64,000 bases of DNA from Ulota crispa (taxonomy: Eukaryota > Streptophyta > Bryopsida > Orthotrichales > Orthotrichaceae): positions 9,698,789-9,762,788 of the forward strand of contig OY987242.1 in assembly GCA_963920765.1 (NCBI GenBank). Direction: 5' to 3'. This document shows positions 12,014-22,710 of this stretch, one piece after another (positions within the stretch are counted from its first letter, which is position 1; every line of letters starts with the position of its first letter). A program made the translations under genes and the position numbers. Under the pieces are notes generated by a model. The model saw only the letters and a list, made by a program, of their open reading frames with translations. It had not been told where the DNA came from and made no database searches.

Positions 12014-12949
12014 TTAACCCCTAAAGGATTGTTGTCCCTTTAGGGGACAATGGGGATTTCGGGCATGTACCTATGGCTAAACTAATTTGTGTAATTTTCT
12101 GAAACTTTTATGGAAGATGGGGAATTCAAAGATCTATGAGGGTATCTAATTTTTTCCTCATTCTAACATTTGACAAAGAAGTTATGCAAGAATTTCTGCT
12201 GCCCAAGGGTGGGAGGGCAATCCGGGCAGCCCAAAAACTTCTTTAAATTTTTTATATTTCTAAAATTAAAATTTGAAATTGGTTCTTGAGATTTTTTTTA
12301 CACTTGGAAAGCTTTGAATCATTCCATTTCAATCAATGAGATGAAAGTTATGAGATGTTTTAGTTTGTGAGCAATTACGTATCTTGTACTCTAAAACAAA
12401 CTTTGAAGACCTATGTTTTCCACAGATTTCAATATTTTGGAAAAAAAACTAAACCAAAAGAAGTAGATTGTTTATTGCAACATTATAATTGTTGGGATCT
12501 GCATTTTTCATTTCAATAATTAAATTCTTAACAATTTAGTGATTTGACTCATTCTCTACTTCTTCTTACTTACTATTTTTTTCCCATGTGTTGTATAGTT
12601 CCAATTGATTTGAAAATTCTCCTACACATGCCTAAGTCTTCTACATAGAAAAAATAAACCTCAACTTTGTGTAGAGCAGTTTTTTCATGTAAGAGTGGTC
12701 AAAGGCTTCTAAATTTTTTGGACAACACAGAAAAAAACCTTAATTTTCACTTCACATGTAAATATCTCCCTCATCTCTATCTAGAATGATTTGATTTTTT
12801 TCCCACAAGTATCTCTTCTAGTCTAAGACAAGATCCTACAATTGGATTTCCCAAAAAAGAAAAAAGAACCTACCTTCTTACTCATCCCCTAGAAGTGGCA
12901 ATTTTCAGTGATTTTGACAGAAAAAAGGGCTCAGTCCTTGAGGGGTTAA
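12014..12949. mobile_element. TTAA-flanked MITE (piggyBac-like), copy 1
   Basis: It is flanked by TTAA on both sides (12014-12017 and 12946-12949). Inverted ends are CCCCTAAAGGATTG at the left and, read inward from the right, CCCCTCAAGGACTGAGCC. The interior matches the copy at 21588-22520 along its length. TTAA target sites with CCC-starting ends are typical of piggyBac-type elements; that class is inferred because no transposase is present. Confidence 0.7.
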
Positions 12950-13312
12950 AATCCACAAACAATGCACATAAGCAACTCCCATGATAGTGAATAATTCTGC
13001 TATTCTAACAGTAGAAATATAAGATATCACTCACAGAGGAATCCATACGTGAGCTCCTGGTGATTTGCAGCGGCATTTCAGAAGACAAATATTTCTGGCT
13101 ACAACTGAAAAAGGCATGAGTCGGATTGTAAGCGACTCCAATCTGATAGATGTCATGAATATACAAGAGGATCTCAGCTTAAGGGAGAGATATGAATATG
13201 CTCTGACAAGGATGACATCATACAAGAAAAACTATCATTTACACCAGTGCAAATAGCAACACTAAAAAAATTCAACTGGGAAGCACCGTAATCCACCTTG
13301 TGGCCGTCGTCT

Positions 13313-16300
13313 CTACGGATGCGGGTGTTTCTCAACAAGCTCATAGAGCTGGCTGCTGATGCTGAATCCAAGCATGCGCAGCATGTTGTTCAGCTTCACG
13401 TCGGGTTTTGCAACTTTCCGCGCCTTGAGCCATTCAAGCAGCAAAAACAGTTTGTTCATGACGAACAGTTCCAACGCCTCCGGGTTGTACACAAGCCCAA
13501 GTCTTTTGCTCATCTGAATCAACACACAATGGTTCCTCAGTCAACAAAGCACTCGTCTGAATTAATCTCTAAATACCAAAGCCAAAGAAGCAAATTCCAC
13601 TTTGGTCACTTATTGTCACCTTGCTATTGACAGATGGAGACTTTGTTTCTGCTGTTGGTACCTTATGGACACTCAGAGTTAAGACATGTCCACAAAGGTG
13701 GTTCAAAAACATTAAATTCGAGGGAAAATTTCATGGATACCCCTGAAGTTTGCCATGTTTACATAGATACCCCTGGTTTTTCAGAAATTACACAAATACC
13801 CTTGGTCCATAACTTTCAGGCGTTTGTTTTGTTATGCATGCCACTTCCTTCTCCGTTGTGTGCACGCTGCTTCTTTTCCGTTCTATTGCACTCCTTGTTT
13901 TAACATTGGTCATGAAAGAAGCAGCATGCGTAATAAAACAAACGCCTGAAAATTATGGACCAAGACTATTTGTGTAATTTCTGAAAACCAGGGGTATCTA
14001 CGTAAATATGGCAAACTTCATGGATATCCATGAAATATTCCCTAAATTCTAAACCAGCAGAAAAAGAGAGTAAATAGACTAAGTAGTGCGGCACTTTTTA
14101 GACGAAAACCAACCTGGTGAGGGACGAGCATGGCTGTATAACGAGCCAACTCCCCTGCACGCCAATCCACCACAATTGGGAGCCAGGGGTAGGCAGCATC
14201 CAAGCGCAGGAACCACAGCCTGATGTCAGGCAGCTCCGAAAGCTCTCGTGGATCCAAGGGGTCGTCGTTCTCGTAGTCCAGCACAAAGCCTACCGTTCGC
14301 TCAAACAGCTCCTGTGGATGCTCTGCCGGGTCTGTTGTGTTGTCACCTGCCAACCAAACAGCTTCCTGCAATGAGAGATAAACACCACCACTTACAATCA
14401 TCACTTCGGATATTCCGGTACTACAATTCACCTGAATCTCTTACTCTACAAAAAACTACCAAAAAGGGGCTACTTTGCACTTTAAAAAGGTACTATAAGG
14501 CCATTGGTAGGAGGTTCTAAAATGGAGCATTTAAGGGCTGAAACCGAATTCTGGGGAGGTGAAAGTTCTTGAAATACTTTTCAATAAATTTTCCTTGAAT
14601 GAAAAGAGGAATTGGCATCTAACTCAAGTTGATTCATATTTTTTGGGAACTTTGTGGAATTAGTTATGAAATTTTGAAGTGAAAAGGCCATAGCTCTCTG
14701 GAATGGTGTATCTCCTCAAATGTACATTGACTATACATTGTTGAAGGGCTATGAAAGACAACATGTACAAATAAAGTACATTTGAGGAGGTGCACCATTT
14801 TAGAGCATACACCATTTTAGAACCTCCTACCTTATACAGGATATCCTCCTCCAAGTCTGATGCTTTGAAGACCCCTCACAAACAAAAACCCTCAACCCCA
14901 AGTTCAAGGTGCTCTTCAAAGACCCTCGTAAAACATGAATCCTACATCACAAACCCTACGTAATAAGCATGTCAGATTTATGATAAGGTGGACTTACAGG
15001 TCTAATGTATGAATAGGGTCCCTCGTGAGGGTAAATCTCATTGACCTTTTGTTTTTTGGGAAAACTGCATGGATACCCCTCAAGTTTGCCATATTTACAT
15101 AGATACCCCTGCTATTTCAGAAATTTCACAAATACCCTTGGACCATACATTTTAGGCATTTATTTGTTGTGCTCGTACTTCCTTCATGACCAATGTTGAA
15201 GAAGGGAATGTAATGAAACAAAAAAAGAAGCAACGTGCGCACAAAGGAATAAGAAAAAGTGGCATGCACAACAAAACAAACTCCTGAAAATTTTGGTCCA
15301 AGGATATTTGTGTAATTTCTGAAAAAGCAGGGGTATCTATGTAAGTATTGCAAACTTCAGGGGTATCCATAAAATTTCCCTTGTTTTTTTCCAAATACAC
15401 TAACATCCAATATAATTCAGTGGGACTTTCTCGGCTTTGATACTCGATAGAACGCTGATCCTATAGAGCGATTCCTTTATATTAACTACTGGCCTCAGAA
15501 GTGGATCATATCCCATTACCAGTCATACATAGGATTATGGCTTAGCTACTCAAATTCTGCAGAAAGTCAAGCTACTGAGGATGATTGAATCATTTTTAAG
15601 GAGATTTCAGGCATGACAACTGCCGAGGGGATTGTTTCGTGCATCCATAGAGATAGAAAGCTGGTGTTGTTGCAAATGCACCATTTTCAAGGTGAAATTT
15701 GAAAGAGGAGATAATTGTTGTGTTACCTATTTGATGCACATATTTCCTGAAGACTTTGTGAGCAGGTGAAAGGTCCAGCTGCCGGATCTGCTCCTTTGTC
15801 ACCACGATGTCAATCCTGCCAGGCGTCGGAGGCGGTGCAGGAACCACGCCCTCACCCACTGAGCATCACATCACATCACATCACATTACACCCAAGGATT
15901 CATGAATTCAAAAATGATCAACCTGCTGAACTATACAATTAAGATGAGACCAATCATGTTCTATGTCACCAAAATCAGCAAAGTTTGATTTTATTAATAA
16001 AAAATGTAACAAAAGAAAGTCCGCATTATAATGTACTAATAACTGCTATTAAACCATATAAGGACAAACATGCCTCTCTTAGGGCGTCCTTGAGAGGCTA
16101 ACACGAATGACCATAATAATAATTACATGCTTTGCAGACACAATGGTGTGCGAAGAAGCAGAGATCATCAAATTGGCCAAGTCTTGAAACAGAAGTTCAA
16201 AATAACAGCACAAAAAACTGAGATTTTCTTTAGGGTTTCCGAGCAGTGAACTAAAATCTCTCTGACGCATTTTCGGTTCAGTTCCTCAATTTTATCACAC

Positions 16301-16652
16301 ATAGAATCTGTGTGTTTTTGGGATTCAGTGTTTTTGAAAAGAAATGATAATAGACGGTAACCAATTCACCAAACCCCCTCAAGAGTATGGATTCGGTAGC
16401 CAGATACGAACCCTCTTCTTCTTCATCTTCGTACTGCTCCACGGAGAACCCTGCGGCACCCGGCGACGAGCTTGACGCCAGCCGAATGCATCGGCCATTC
16501 GCACATTGAGAAGAGGGAGCAACCACGCTCCAAGGCGAGAAGAGGGTGGACAGAGCGGAGGTAGAGCAAGTATGGCGTGGTGAGGAAATTGAAGAGCGAG
16601 AGGAAACAGATGCGGAGGGGAGAGTGAGAGGAGACAGCAGAACGGTCGCCAT
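13313..16652 (-). CDS. CRR6: CRR6, chloroplast NDH complex assembly factor (DUF1817 family), 4 exons
   Basis: Exons 16652-16370, 15858-15727, 14346-14114 and 13513-13313 give a 282-aa protein with phases 1, 1, 0. Residues 1 to about 60 are rich in Ser, Thr, Ala and Arg and look like a chloroplast transit peptide. The mature part carries the family hallmarks DPLDPRELSELPDIRLWFLR, LDAAYPWLPIVVDWRAGELA, AMLVPHQ and YNPEALELFVMNKLF, and ends soon after MLRMLGFSISSQL. CRR6 is a stromal factor for assembly of subcomplex A of the NDH complex, which works in cyclic electron flow around photosystem I; the family also occurs in cyanobacteria. Two introns contain hairpin MITEs (13722-14042 and 15058-15380), and the 14347-15726 intron also holds a TAAGGTAG-type element. 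An 11-bp minisatellite lies about 130 bp upstream of the start codon. The protein looks intact. The exon 3 acceptor was set by phase (GGCAG|GTGACA); the upstream acceptor (TTGCAG) would break the frame. Confidence 0.9.
13722..14042. mobile_element. Hairpin MITE with 9-bp target duplication (Mutator-like), copy in the last CRR6 intron
   Basis: It begins GGGAAAATTTCATGGATACC and ends with the inverted counterpart; the terminal inverted repeats extend over most of the element. It is flanked by TAAATTCGA (13713-13721) and TAAATTCTA (14043-14051), an 8-of-9 match. A 9-bp duplication with long inverted repeats is typical of Mutator-like elements. It lies in the CRR6 intron at 13514-14113. Confidence 0.8.
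14505..14834. mobile_element. MITE with GGTAGGAGGTTCTAAAATGG ends in a CRR6 intron
   Basis: The left end GGTAGGAGGTTCTAAAATGG pairs with CCATTTTAGAACCTCCTACC at the right, followed by TTA. A second internal inverted pair (TCTCCTCAAATGTAC and GTACATTTGAGGAGG) suggests a stem. It is related by its end (TAAGGTAGGAG) to the TAAGGTAG family and is located in the 14347-15726 intron. Confidence 0.65.
15058..15380. mobile_element. Hairpin MITE with 9-bp target duplication (Mutator-like), copy in a CRR6 intron
   Basis: The same family as at 13722 and 53880. It is flanked by a perfect 9-bp duplication TTGTTTTTT (15049-15057 and 15381-15389). Arms of more than 100 bp pair across most of its length. It is non-coding and is the second copy of this family in CRR6 introns. 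Confidence 0.85.
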
Positions 16653-16778
16653 AGCTGAGCTGAGCTGAGCTGAGCTTCAGCACTGCACCTCCTAAACCCG
16701 CACATCGGCCTCACCTCAGCCCTGCGCTCATGGTGATAGAGCGGGACGAACAAGCGACGAAAAGTGCACCCCTTGAGG

Positions 16779-17100
16779 CGAAGGTTGGACGAAGGTTGGA
16801 CGAAGGTTGGACGAAGGTTGGACGAAGGTTGGACGAAGGTTGGACGAAGGTTGGACGAAGGTTGGACGAAGGTTGGACGAAGGTTGGACGAAGGTTGGAC
16901 GAAGGTTGGACGAAGGTTGGACGAAGGGTGGACGAAGGTTGGACGAAGGGTGGACGAAGGGTGGACGAAGGGTGGACGAAGGGTGGACGAAGGGTGGACG
17001 AAGGGTGGAGAAAGGGTGGACGAAGGATGGACGAAGGGTGGACGAAGGGTGGACGAAGGGTGGACAAAGGGTGGACAAAGGGTGGACAAAGGGTGGACGG
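16779..17100. repeat. 11-bp minisatellite upstream of CRR6
   Basis: About 29 tandem copies of GGTTGGACGAA: the CRR6-proximal half is mostly GGTTGGACGAA, the distal half mostly GGGTGGACGAA, with a few GGGTGGACAAA units at the far end. Because 11 is not a multiple of 3, the array is open in several frames on both strands; those ORFs (repeats such as RRLDEGWTKVG or QPSSNLRPTFV) are not evidence of a protein. It starts about 130 bp upstream of the CRR6 ATG, so it lies in the promoter or 5' UTR. A short AGCTG run (about 16653-16676) adjoins the start codon. Confidence 0.9.
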
Positions 17101-19768
17101 ATACTAGCCGGCTCTTGGACGAATCTTGGCCGAAACCACAAGCTAGCTTGCAAATTCATTATAGGGAAAATATTAAAAAAAACATACCTCAATTCTTCCA
17201 AAATATCAAATACACCCTATATTCTTTGGAATATAAAAAATGTCCCTAGCTTTATGTAGGAATATCATTAATATCCCTAGTTTTTTGTGCTTCTTTAATG
17301 CAATTTTTGACAACAAAACTTATCATGTAATCAATGCAATGACCTTGACCACAATAGATTTACATGAAAACACCTTATATAGAGCTTAAAGAACTTGCTT
17401 CCACAATTTGGCTTGCATTTGACTTACATCTACTTCTTGTACTTTCTATTATCATCCAAGTATTTACAAAAATTTGCAAAAAGAGACACAAGAGAGTTAG
17501 GGATATTTTTTATAATTCAAATAATACAAAGCTATATTTAAAATTTTGTAATAATTGAGGGTCCCAAAAAACTAAGGGTATAATTGATATTCCTATGCCG
17601 CCCTCTCTTATGCTGCCTTTTGCATTACCCATGTCACTAGAAGACTTAGAAACATGTTTCACTACAAATTTTCTCTTGTGATACCACCAATCCAGAATTT
17701 GCAGGTGTGTCGCGCTTTTCTAGAAATGTTGTTTGTTTACTTGGCCTCATTATAAGCCTTGTGCACGTCACTTTTACTTTTACAAGCTTTCAGTGTTTTC
17801 TTGAAATTAGGGTGTACAAGTTAGAGCTTGGAATGCAGTTTAAGCCACGTGTCCACACCTACAAGCACAAAAAATTAAAAAACAATAAGTAATTAATATG
17901 AGTCATCATCATTATCAATACCATTGTATCAAGAACAATAATAATATTTGAAAAGTCAATAAATGAGCTTGTTATGGAAAGAAAAGATAAAAACGAGGCA
18001 TCATACAAGAGAACAATTATCATCAAATTCAAAAACAAACATGGCAGGAAGAACCTAAACCAGTCATAGCAAATGAAAGTACATCTGTAGATTGATATAG
18101 ACAAACTTGGGAAGTTAAAATGTGTCTCTTTCTCAATTCTTATATATTATCAAACAAATATGAGCTCACCTAGGTTCAAAACAATAGCAAACTCTTAAGG
18201 TGAGACGCAGCTCACAATTGGGTTTAAATTTGAAATCAATCTTGAGAGATTATATCATGATTTGTACAAGAAAAAAATATGCTATGGATCACTACCTTCA
18301 ATATCTCAAGCAACTTAGGTACTTTGTATTATTATAAAAAAACATAACCAAAAGTAAAATAGAGCTTGTCATACAGCAGGATGGGCCTTGCAAAGTCCTA
18401 GATCTAAGTTGACTTGCATGTTTTTCAAATCACTTGGAACTTACATAGATAGATCTTATGAATTTGTGCTCAAAATAATTAAGCCAACAAAATACAGATT
18501 TTTTTAAAGTTCTAATTTGTGCTACCTTAGCAACTCTTGCGTCTTTGGTAAAAAGGGCAAAGAGCTCCATAAGATCCCTGGACTTCCATTAAACTCCATC
18601 ATATATTATTAGGCAAGAGAAATAAAATTGAGTCAACCACTTCAAACACACTACGTAGCTAAGGGTAGTTGCAAGAAACACTTCACACTTTTGTCTCAAA
18701 CACCCTTAAAATTGGTAGTACTATGTAGTACTATGAGCTTTTGAAATAATTTTTTTTGGAGTAAAATAAAATATGGACAATTTGTAAAGCACTTAAAACA
18801 AAATAAACGTAAAAACTCAAACCTAGAAAAGTTTTATTCTAAAAGATATGTACAAAACTGAATCACCAACAAAAAGCCAATTTCTTTCTTGCTTTTTAGA
18901 AAATAGTAAAATAATTCAAAGAAATAAAATAAAAATTGGTTGTTTGAGAACCCATTAAACACATTCACATGGTATAATTGCTTTGCTAAGGAATTTCTTT
19001 CTATTTTGCCTATGAAGGGAGATAGGATGCCCACTTTGAGACAATGTAGATGCCATGGGATTTATAATTTTGCAAAACCCTTCTAGGAATGCGTGTAAGC
19101 ATGCTCCATAAACAACATCCCTAATTTATAGTCCTATAAAAGCTTTTTTGGACCCAAAATAGTACTAAAATCCCCCAAAATGGCTAAGGTAGACACCTAT
19201 TTGGAGGCTATTTAAAAATAGTAAAATAAACTTTAAAAAAATTGCAAAAATTATGGAAGGTCTATAATTATGACATGTACCTTCTTCTAAAATTTCAGCT
19301 CAAAAGAACTTGCTGCGCAAAAGTTACAAGCCAAAAAGCATCAGCGGGAGGTGAAGGGGACAAGAAATAGTACAAGTGTTTCTTGCAATCACCCCTAAAG
19401 TTTCTCTAAGTTTGGTTGGCATCTATGAAGCTAGAATGTACTTTGGAGTTGTCCATTATACCTCAACAAATATTCTACATGCAATACAACTCAAGCAAAA
19501 ATCGCTAATCTTAAACTCTAGGAGCTCTATACAAGTCAAATATATATTTCTTAAAATGAACAAACAAAAATGAAAATTAGGTGCCCAACAAGTTGTTTAA
19601 GGATAAGAGTTACAATTCATGTCAAGAGCAACTGAAGAAACAATCAACACAACAAAGACGTAGCCACAACACTCACTACTTGCAAGTGAGGTCCAGTAAT
19701 AAAAACTAGAGCTGCACTAACTTGACCCCAATTCCTATGTTGACAAATTTGCATCTCATTTAAATAAA
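17101..19768. other. AT-rich intergenic stretch
   Basis: No gene, RNA or clear element is recognised. Short ORFs are low-complexity and AT-driven. Only isolated AT-rich runs are seen. Confidence 0.3.
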
Positions 19769-20091
19769 GGGAAATTTCAAGGATACCCCTGAATTTTGCG
19801 ATATTTACGTAGATACTGTATTTGCTTTTTTGGAAACTACATAAGTACCCATGGACCATAATGTTTAGTTGTTTATTTTGTTGTGCATGTCACTTCCCTT
19901 CTTCCTTTGTGTGCAGGTTGTTGCTTTTTTGTTTCATAACATTTCCTTCTTCAACATTGGTCATGAAGGAAGTACAAGCACATCAAATAAATGCCTAAAA
20001 ATTACGGTCCAAGTGTGTTTGTGCAATTTCTGAAATAGGAGAGGTATCTATGTAAATATTGCAAACTTTGAGGGTATCCATGAAATTTCCC
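19769..20091. mobile_element. Hairpin MITE (Mutator-like family), intergenic copy
   Basis: It starts GGGAAATTTCAAGGATACCC and ends with the inverted counterpart. CATTTAAATA occurs on both sides, two bases away from the GGG and CCC ends, so the duplication is slightly offset compared with the other copies. Its interior is homologous to the copies at 13722, 15058 and 53880. Confidence 0.75.
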
Positions 20092-21310
20092 TTCATTTAA
20101 ATACAAGAAGAAAACCACACGCCACGATTCCAACAAAGGTAACAATAATAAGCTCAGAGGCTTGCTCACTAGAGAAGTTGGCTACGACATAAAAACATAA
20201 TTCTCATGATGACAAATAATCAAAAACAACACTTCACGGAGAGTGTACTCAAATATGTGAGGTTTTATCCCAATCAATTCATGGGCCGCGTAAGAGATTA
20301 GAGTGAAAAAAAGGCTCCAAATTACTTTGATGAACAACACACCTTACATTAGTAAAAATTGGTTAAAAAAGGACCTCATTTGATGAATGCACTCATTTTA
20401 AAGATGTACATACCTCAAGAGAACGAGCAATTCTAAGCAGTTTAGAGGTATTGGCGTGCACATAGTTCCAGACACTTCCGTGTTGAAGGAATAGAGCTAG
20501 CATCGTCAAAGCTGTCACACTATGTGAGTCTTGTCTAGTAGCATAACGATGCAATGCTAGCTGAGAACTAACCATATGTACACATCAAAAAATCATTTGT
20601 ATTCAGGACTGTAAATAGATAATTCCTCAATATTGGATGGCTTTAAATTTCTTGAACCATACAGTTTATCTCAAATTGTTTATACAAAATTATTCCATTG
20701 CAAGCCTCTAGATGACATCCAAAAATCAAGATATGTACCTATATCTTGGGGAGGTAACTCACTGCATTTTAGAAACAACATGTGATAGAATATAGATAGT
20801 TCTTTATTCTTTTTGCTTAAAATTTATGAAAAGCTTCAAAATAAGATAGAGGCCATTAAAAGCCAAAAATCATTTCCAAGTAATTTAGGCAGCCTTCAAA
20901 TGTGGATCATTAATGTTTTGTATATATAATTTAGTTTGTCATATATTTGATCCTCTAAACTAAATTTTTTATAGCATGTATGTACAGTACAATTGGGTGC
21001 ACACTTGGGTCAATTTTTTTTTTAATAATTTGGCAATTAAATGCCCAATTTCTTCAAATTAAAATGGGTAGCTTCAAGGCTTTAGGAAGAAAAAAAGGGT
21101 TGTGTACTTTTTGTCTAATTTTACTTTTTCAACTTGTTTTTCAATCCTAGGTTTTCCTTTATAAAGAATGTAGCCGAGAATAAATTGCATTGAAATAGAA
21201 AGTACAAGTAATGATAGAGTTCCATCAAATAAGCCATTTTGCCAATTATAAGTAACTATAGGGATCCTTTAATTCTTGCCTATGAGATAAACAACCCCCC
21301 CCCAAAAAGG
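20092..21310. other. AT-rich intergenic stretch
   Basis: No recognisable gene. A C-run at about 21295-21304 precedes the foldback element. Confidence 0.3.
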
Positions 21311-21414
21311 GTCTTGATACTGCTACCCCCTTTTTGATATTGCCACCCCCCTCTTTTATAGCATTGTTCAATTTGTAGTTGTTTTTGGAATTTTATTTTT
21401 CAATTTAGAATTAG

Positions 21415-21586
21415 ATATGTATCAAACCAAAGTGATTTTTTGTTGGTGTTTTTCAAAATGATAAACATCAATCAAATTTTTTGATAAGAAATGACAACAG
21501 AGTGTTGTCATTTCTTATCAAAAAAATTGATTGATGATTATCATTTTGAAAAACACCAACAAAAAATCACTTTGGTTTAATACATA
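21415..21586. repeat. Near-perfect palindrome with arms of about 80 bp
   Basis: From ATATGTATCAAACCAAAG to CTTTGGTTTAATACATAT the two halves are complementary with a minimal loop near GACAACAGAGTGTTGTC (about 21492-21508). It would form a long perfect stem if transcribed and abuts the left TTAA of the MITE at 21588. Confidence 0.75.
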
Positions 21587-21587
21587 T

Positions 21588-22520
21588 TTAACTCCTAAAT
21601 GACTATTGTCCCTTTAGGGGACAGGTGGGAGTTCGGGCATGTACTTTTGGATAAGCTACTTTGTGTGATTTTTTGAAACTTTTATTGAAGGTGGAGAATT
21701 CAAAGATCTATGGGGGCATCTGATTTTTCCTCATTCCGACAATTATTGAAGAAGTTATGCATGAAAATCTAAAAAGCAAGGGAGGACTGCCCGCCCAGGC
21801 AGCCCAAAAACTTCTTTAAATTTAAAAAATCAAAAATCAAAAATCAAAATTGGTTCTTTAGATTTTTTTATAGGTGAGAAGCTTTGAATCATTCAATTTC
21901 AATCAATGACATGAAAGTTATGAGGAGATTTTGTTTGCGGGCAGTTATGGAATCTTTACTCTAAAATAAACATTGAAGTCCTTTATTTCACTCAATTTTT
22001 ATTATTTTGGAAAAAAACAAAACCAAAAGAAGTAGATTGTTTATCACAACATTATGACCGTTGGGATTTGCATTTTTCATTTTAATGATTAGATTCTTAA
22101 CACTTTAGTGATTTGACTCATTCTCTACATCTTTTTACTTACTAATTTTTCCTATGTGTTGTGTAGTTCCAATTGATTTGAAAATTCTCCCACACATAGC
22201 TAACTTGATCTCCTACATGGGAAAAATAAAGCGCAAAGTTGCATAGAGCAATTATTTTCATGTAAGAATGGTCAAAGGCTTCTGAAATTTTGCGGTAGCA
22301 TGAAAAAAACTTTTCTTTTCACTTTAGATGTAAATATCTCACTCATGTCCATCCGAAATGACCTGATTTTTTTTCTACAAGTACCTAATCTAGTCTAGAG
22401 CAAGATTCTATGGTTGGATTTCCCAAATTTTCAAAAAAGAAACCTTCTTACTAACCCCCTCAAAAGTGGCAATTTTGAGTGATTTCCACTGAAAAAATGG
22501 CTCAGTCCTTTAGGGGTTAA
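21588..22520. mobile_element. TTAA-flanked MITE (piggyBac-like), copy 2
   Basis: TTAA at 21588-21591 and 22517-22520; the left end reads TTAACTCCTAAATGAC and the right end, inward, CCCCTAAAGGACTGAGCC. At 933 bp it is close to the 936-bp copy at 12014 and similar to it throughout. It is inserted within the 21-bp-repeat foldback element. Confidence 0.7.
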
Positions 22521-22710
22521 TTCTAAATTGAAAAAAAAAATCTCCAAAAACAACTAAGAATTGAACAATGCTGTAAAAGAGGGGGGTGGCCATATCAAAA
22601 AGGGAGGTGATAGTATAAAAAAGGAGGATGACATTATCAAAAAAGGGAGTGACAGTATCAAAAAGGGGGGTGACAGTATCAAATATGGGAGTGGCAGTAT
22701 CAAGACCAAA

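Larger units (their letters stand above)
21311..22710. mobile_element. Foldback element with 21-bp arm repeats, carrying nested insertions
   Basis: The left arm (about 21311-21412) and right arm (about 22520-22705) are inverted copies: GTCTTGATACTGCTACCCCC at the left matches GGGAGTGGCAGTATCAAGAC at the right. The right arm holds about five 21-bp units of the type ATCAAAAAGGG(N)GTGACAGT; the left arm holds about two. Between the arms lie a near-perfect palindrome (21415-21586) and a TTAA-type MITE (21588-22520). Because the repeat is 21 bp it yields a repetitive ORF (IKKGGDS repeats) that I do not regard as a gene. Confidence 0.65.

Noticed and set aside
16711..17259. Long ORFs on both strands with repeats such as RRLDEGWTKVG or LRPTFVQPSSN
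   Set aside because: They are produced by the 11-bp minisatellite, which stays open in several frames on both strands; no start context, domain or splice structure supports a protein.
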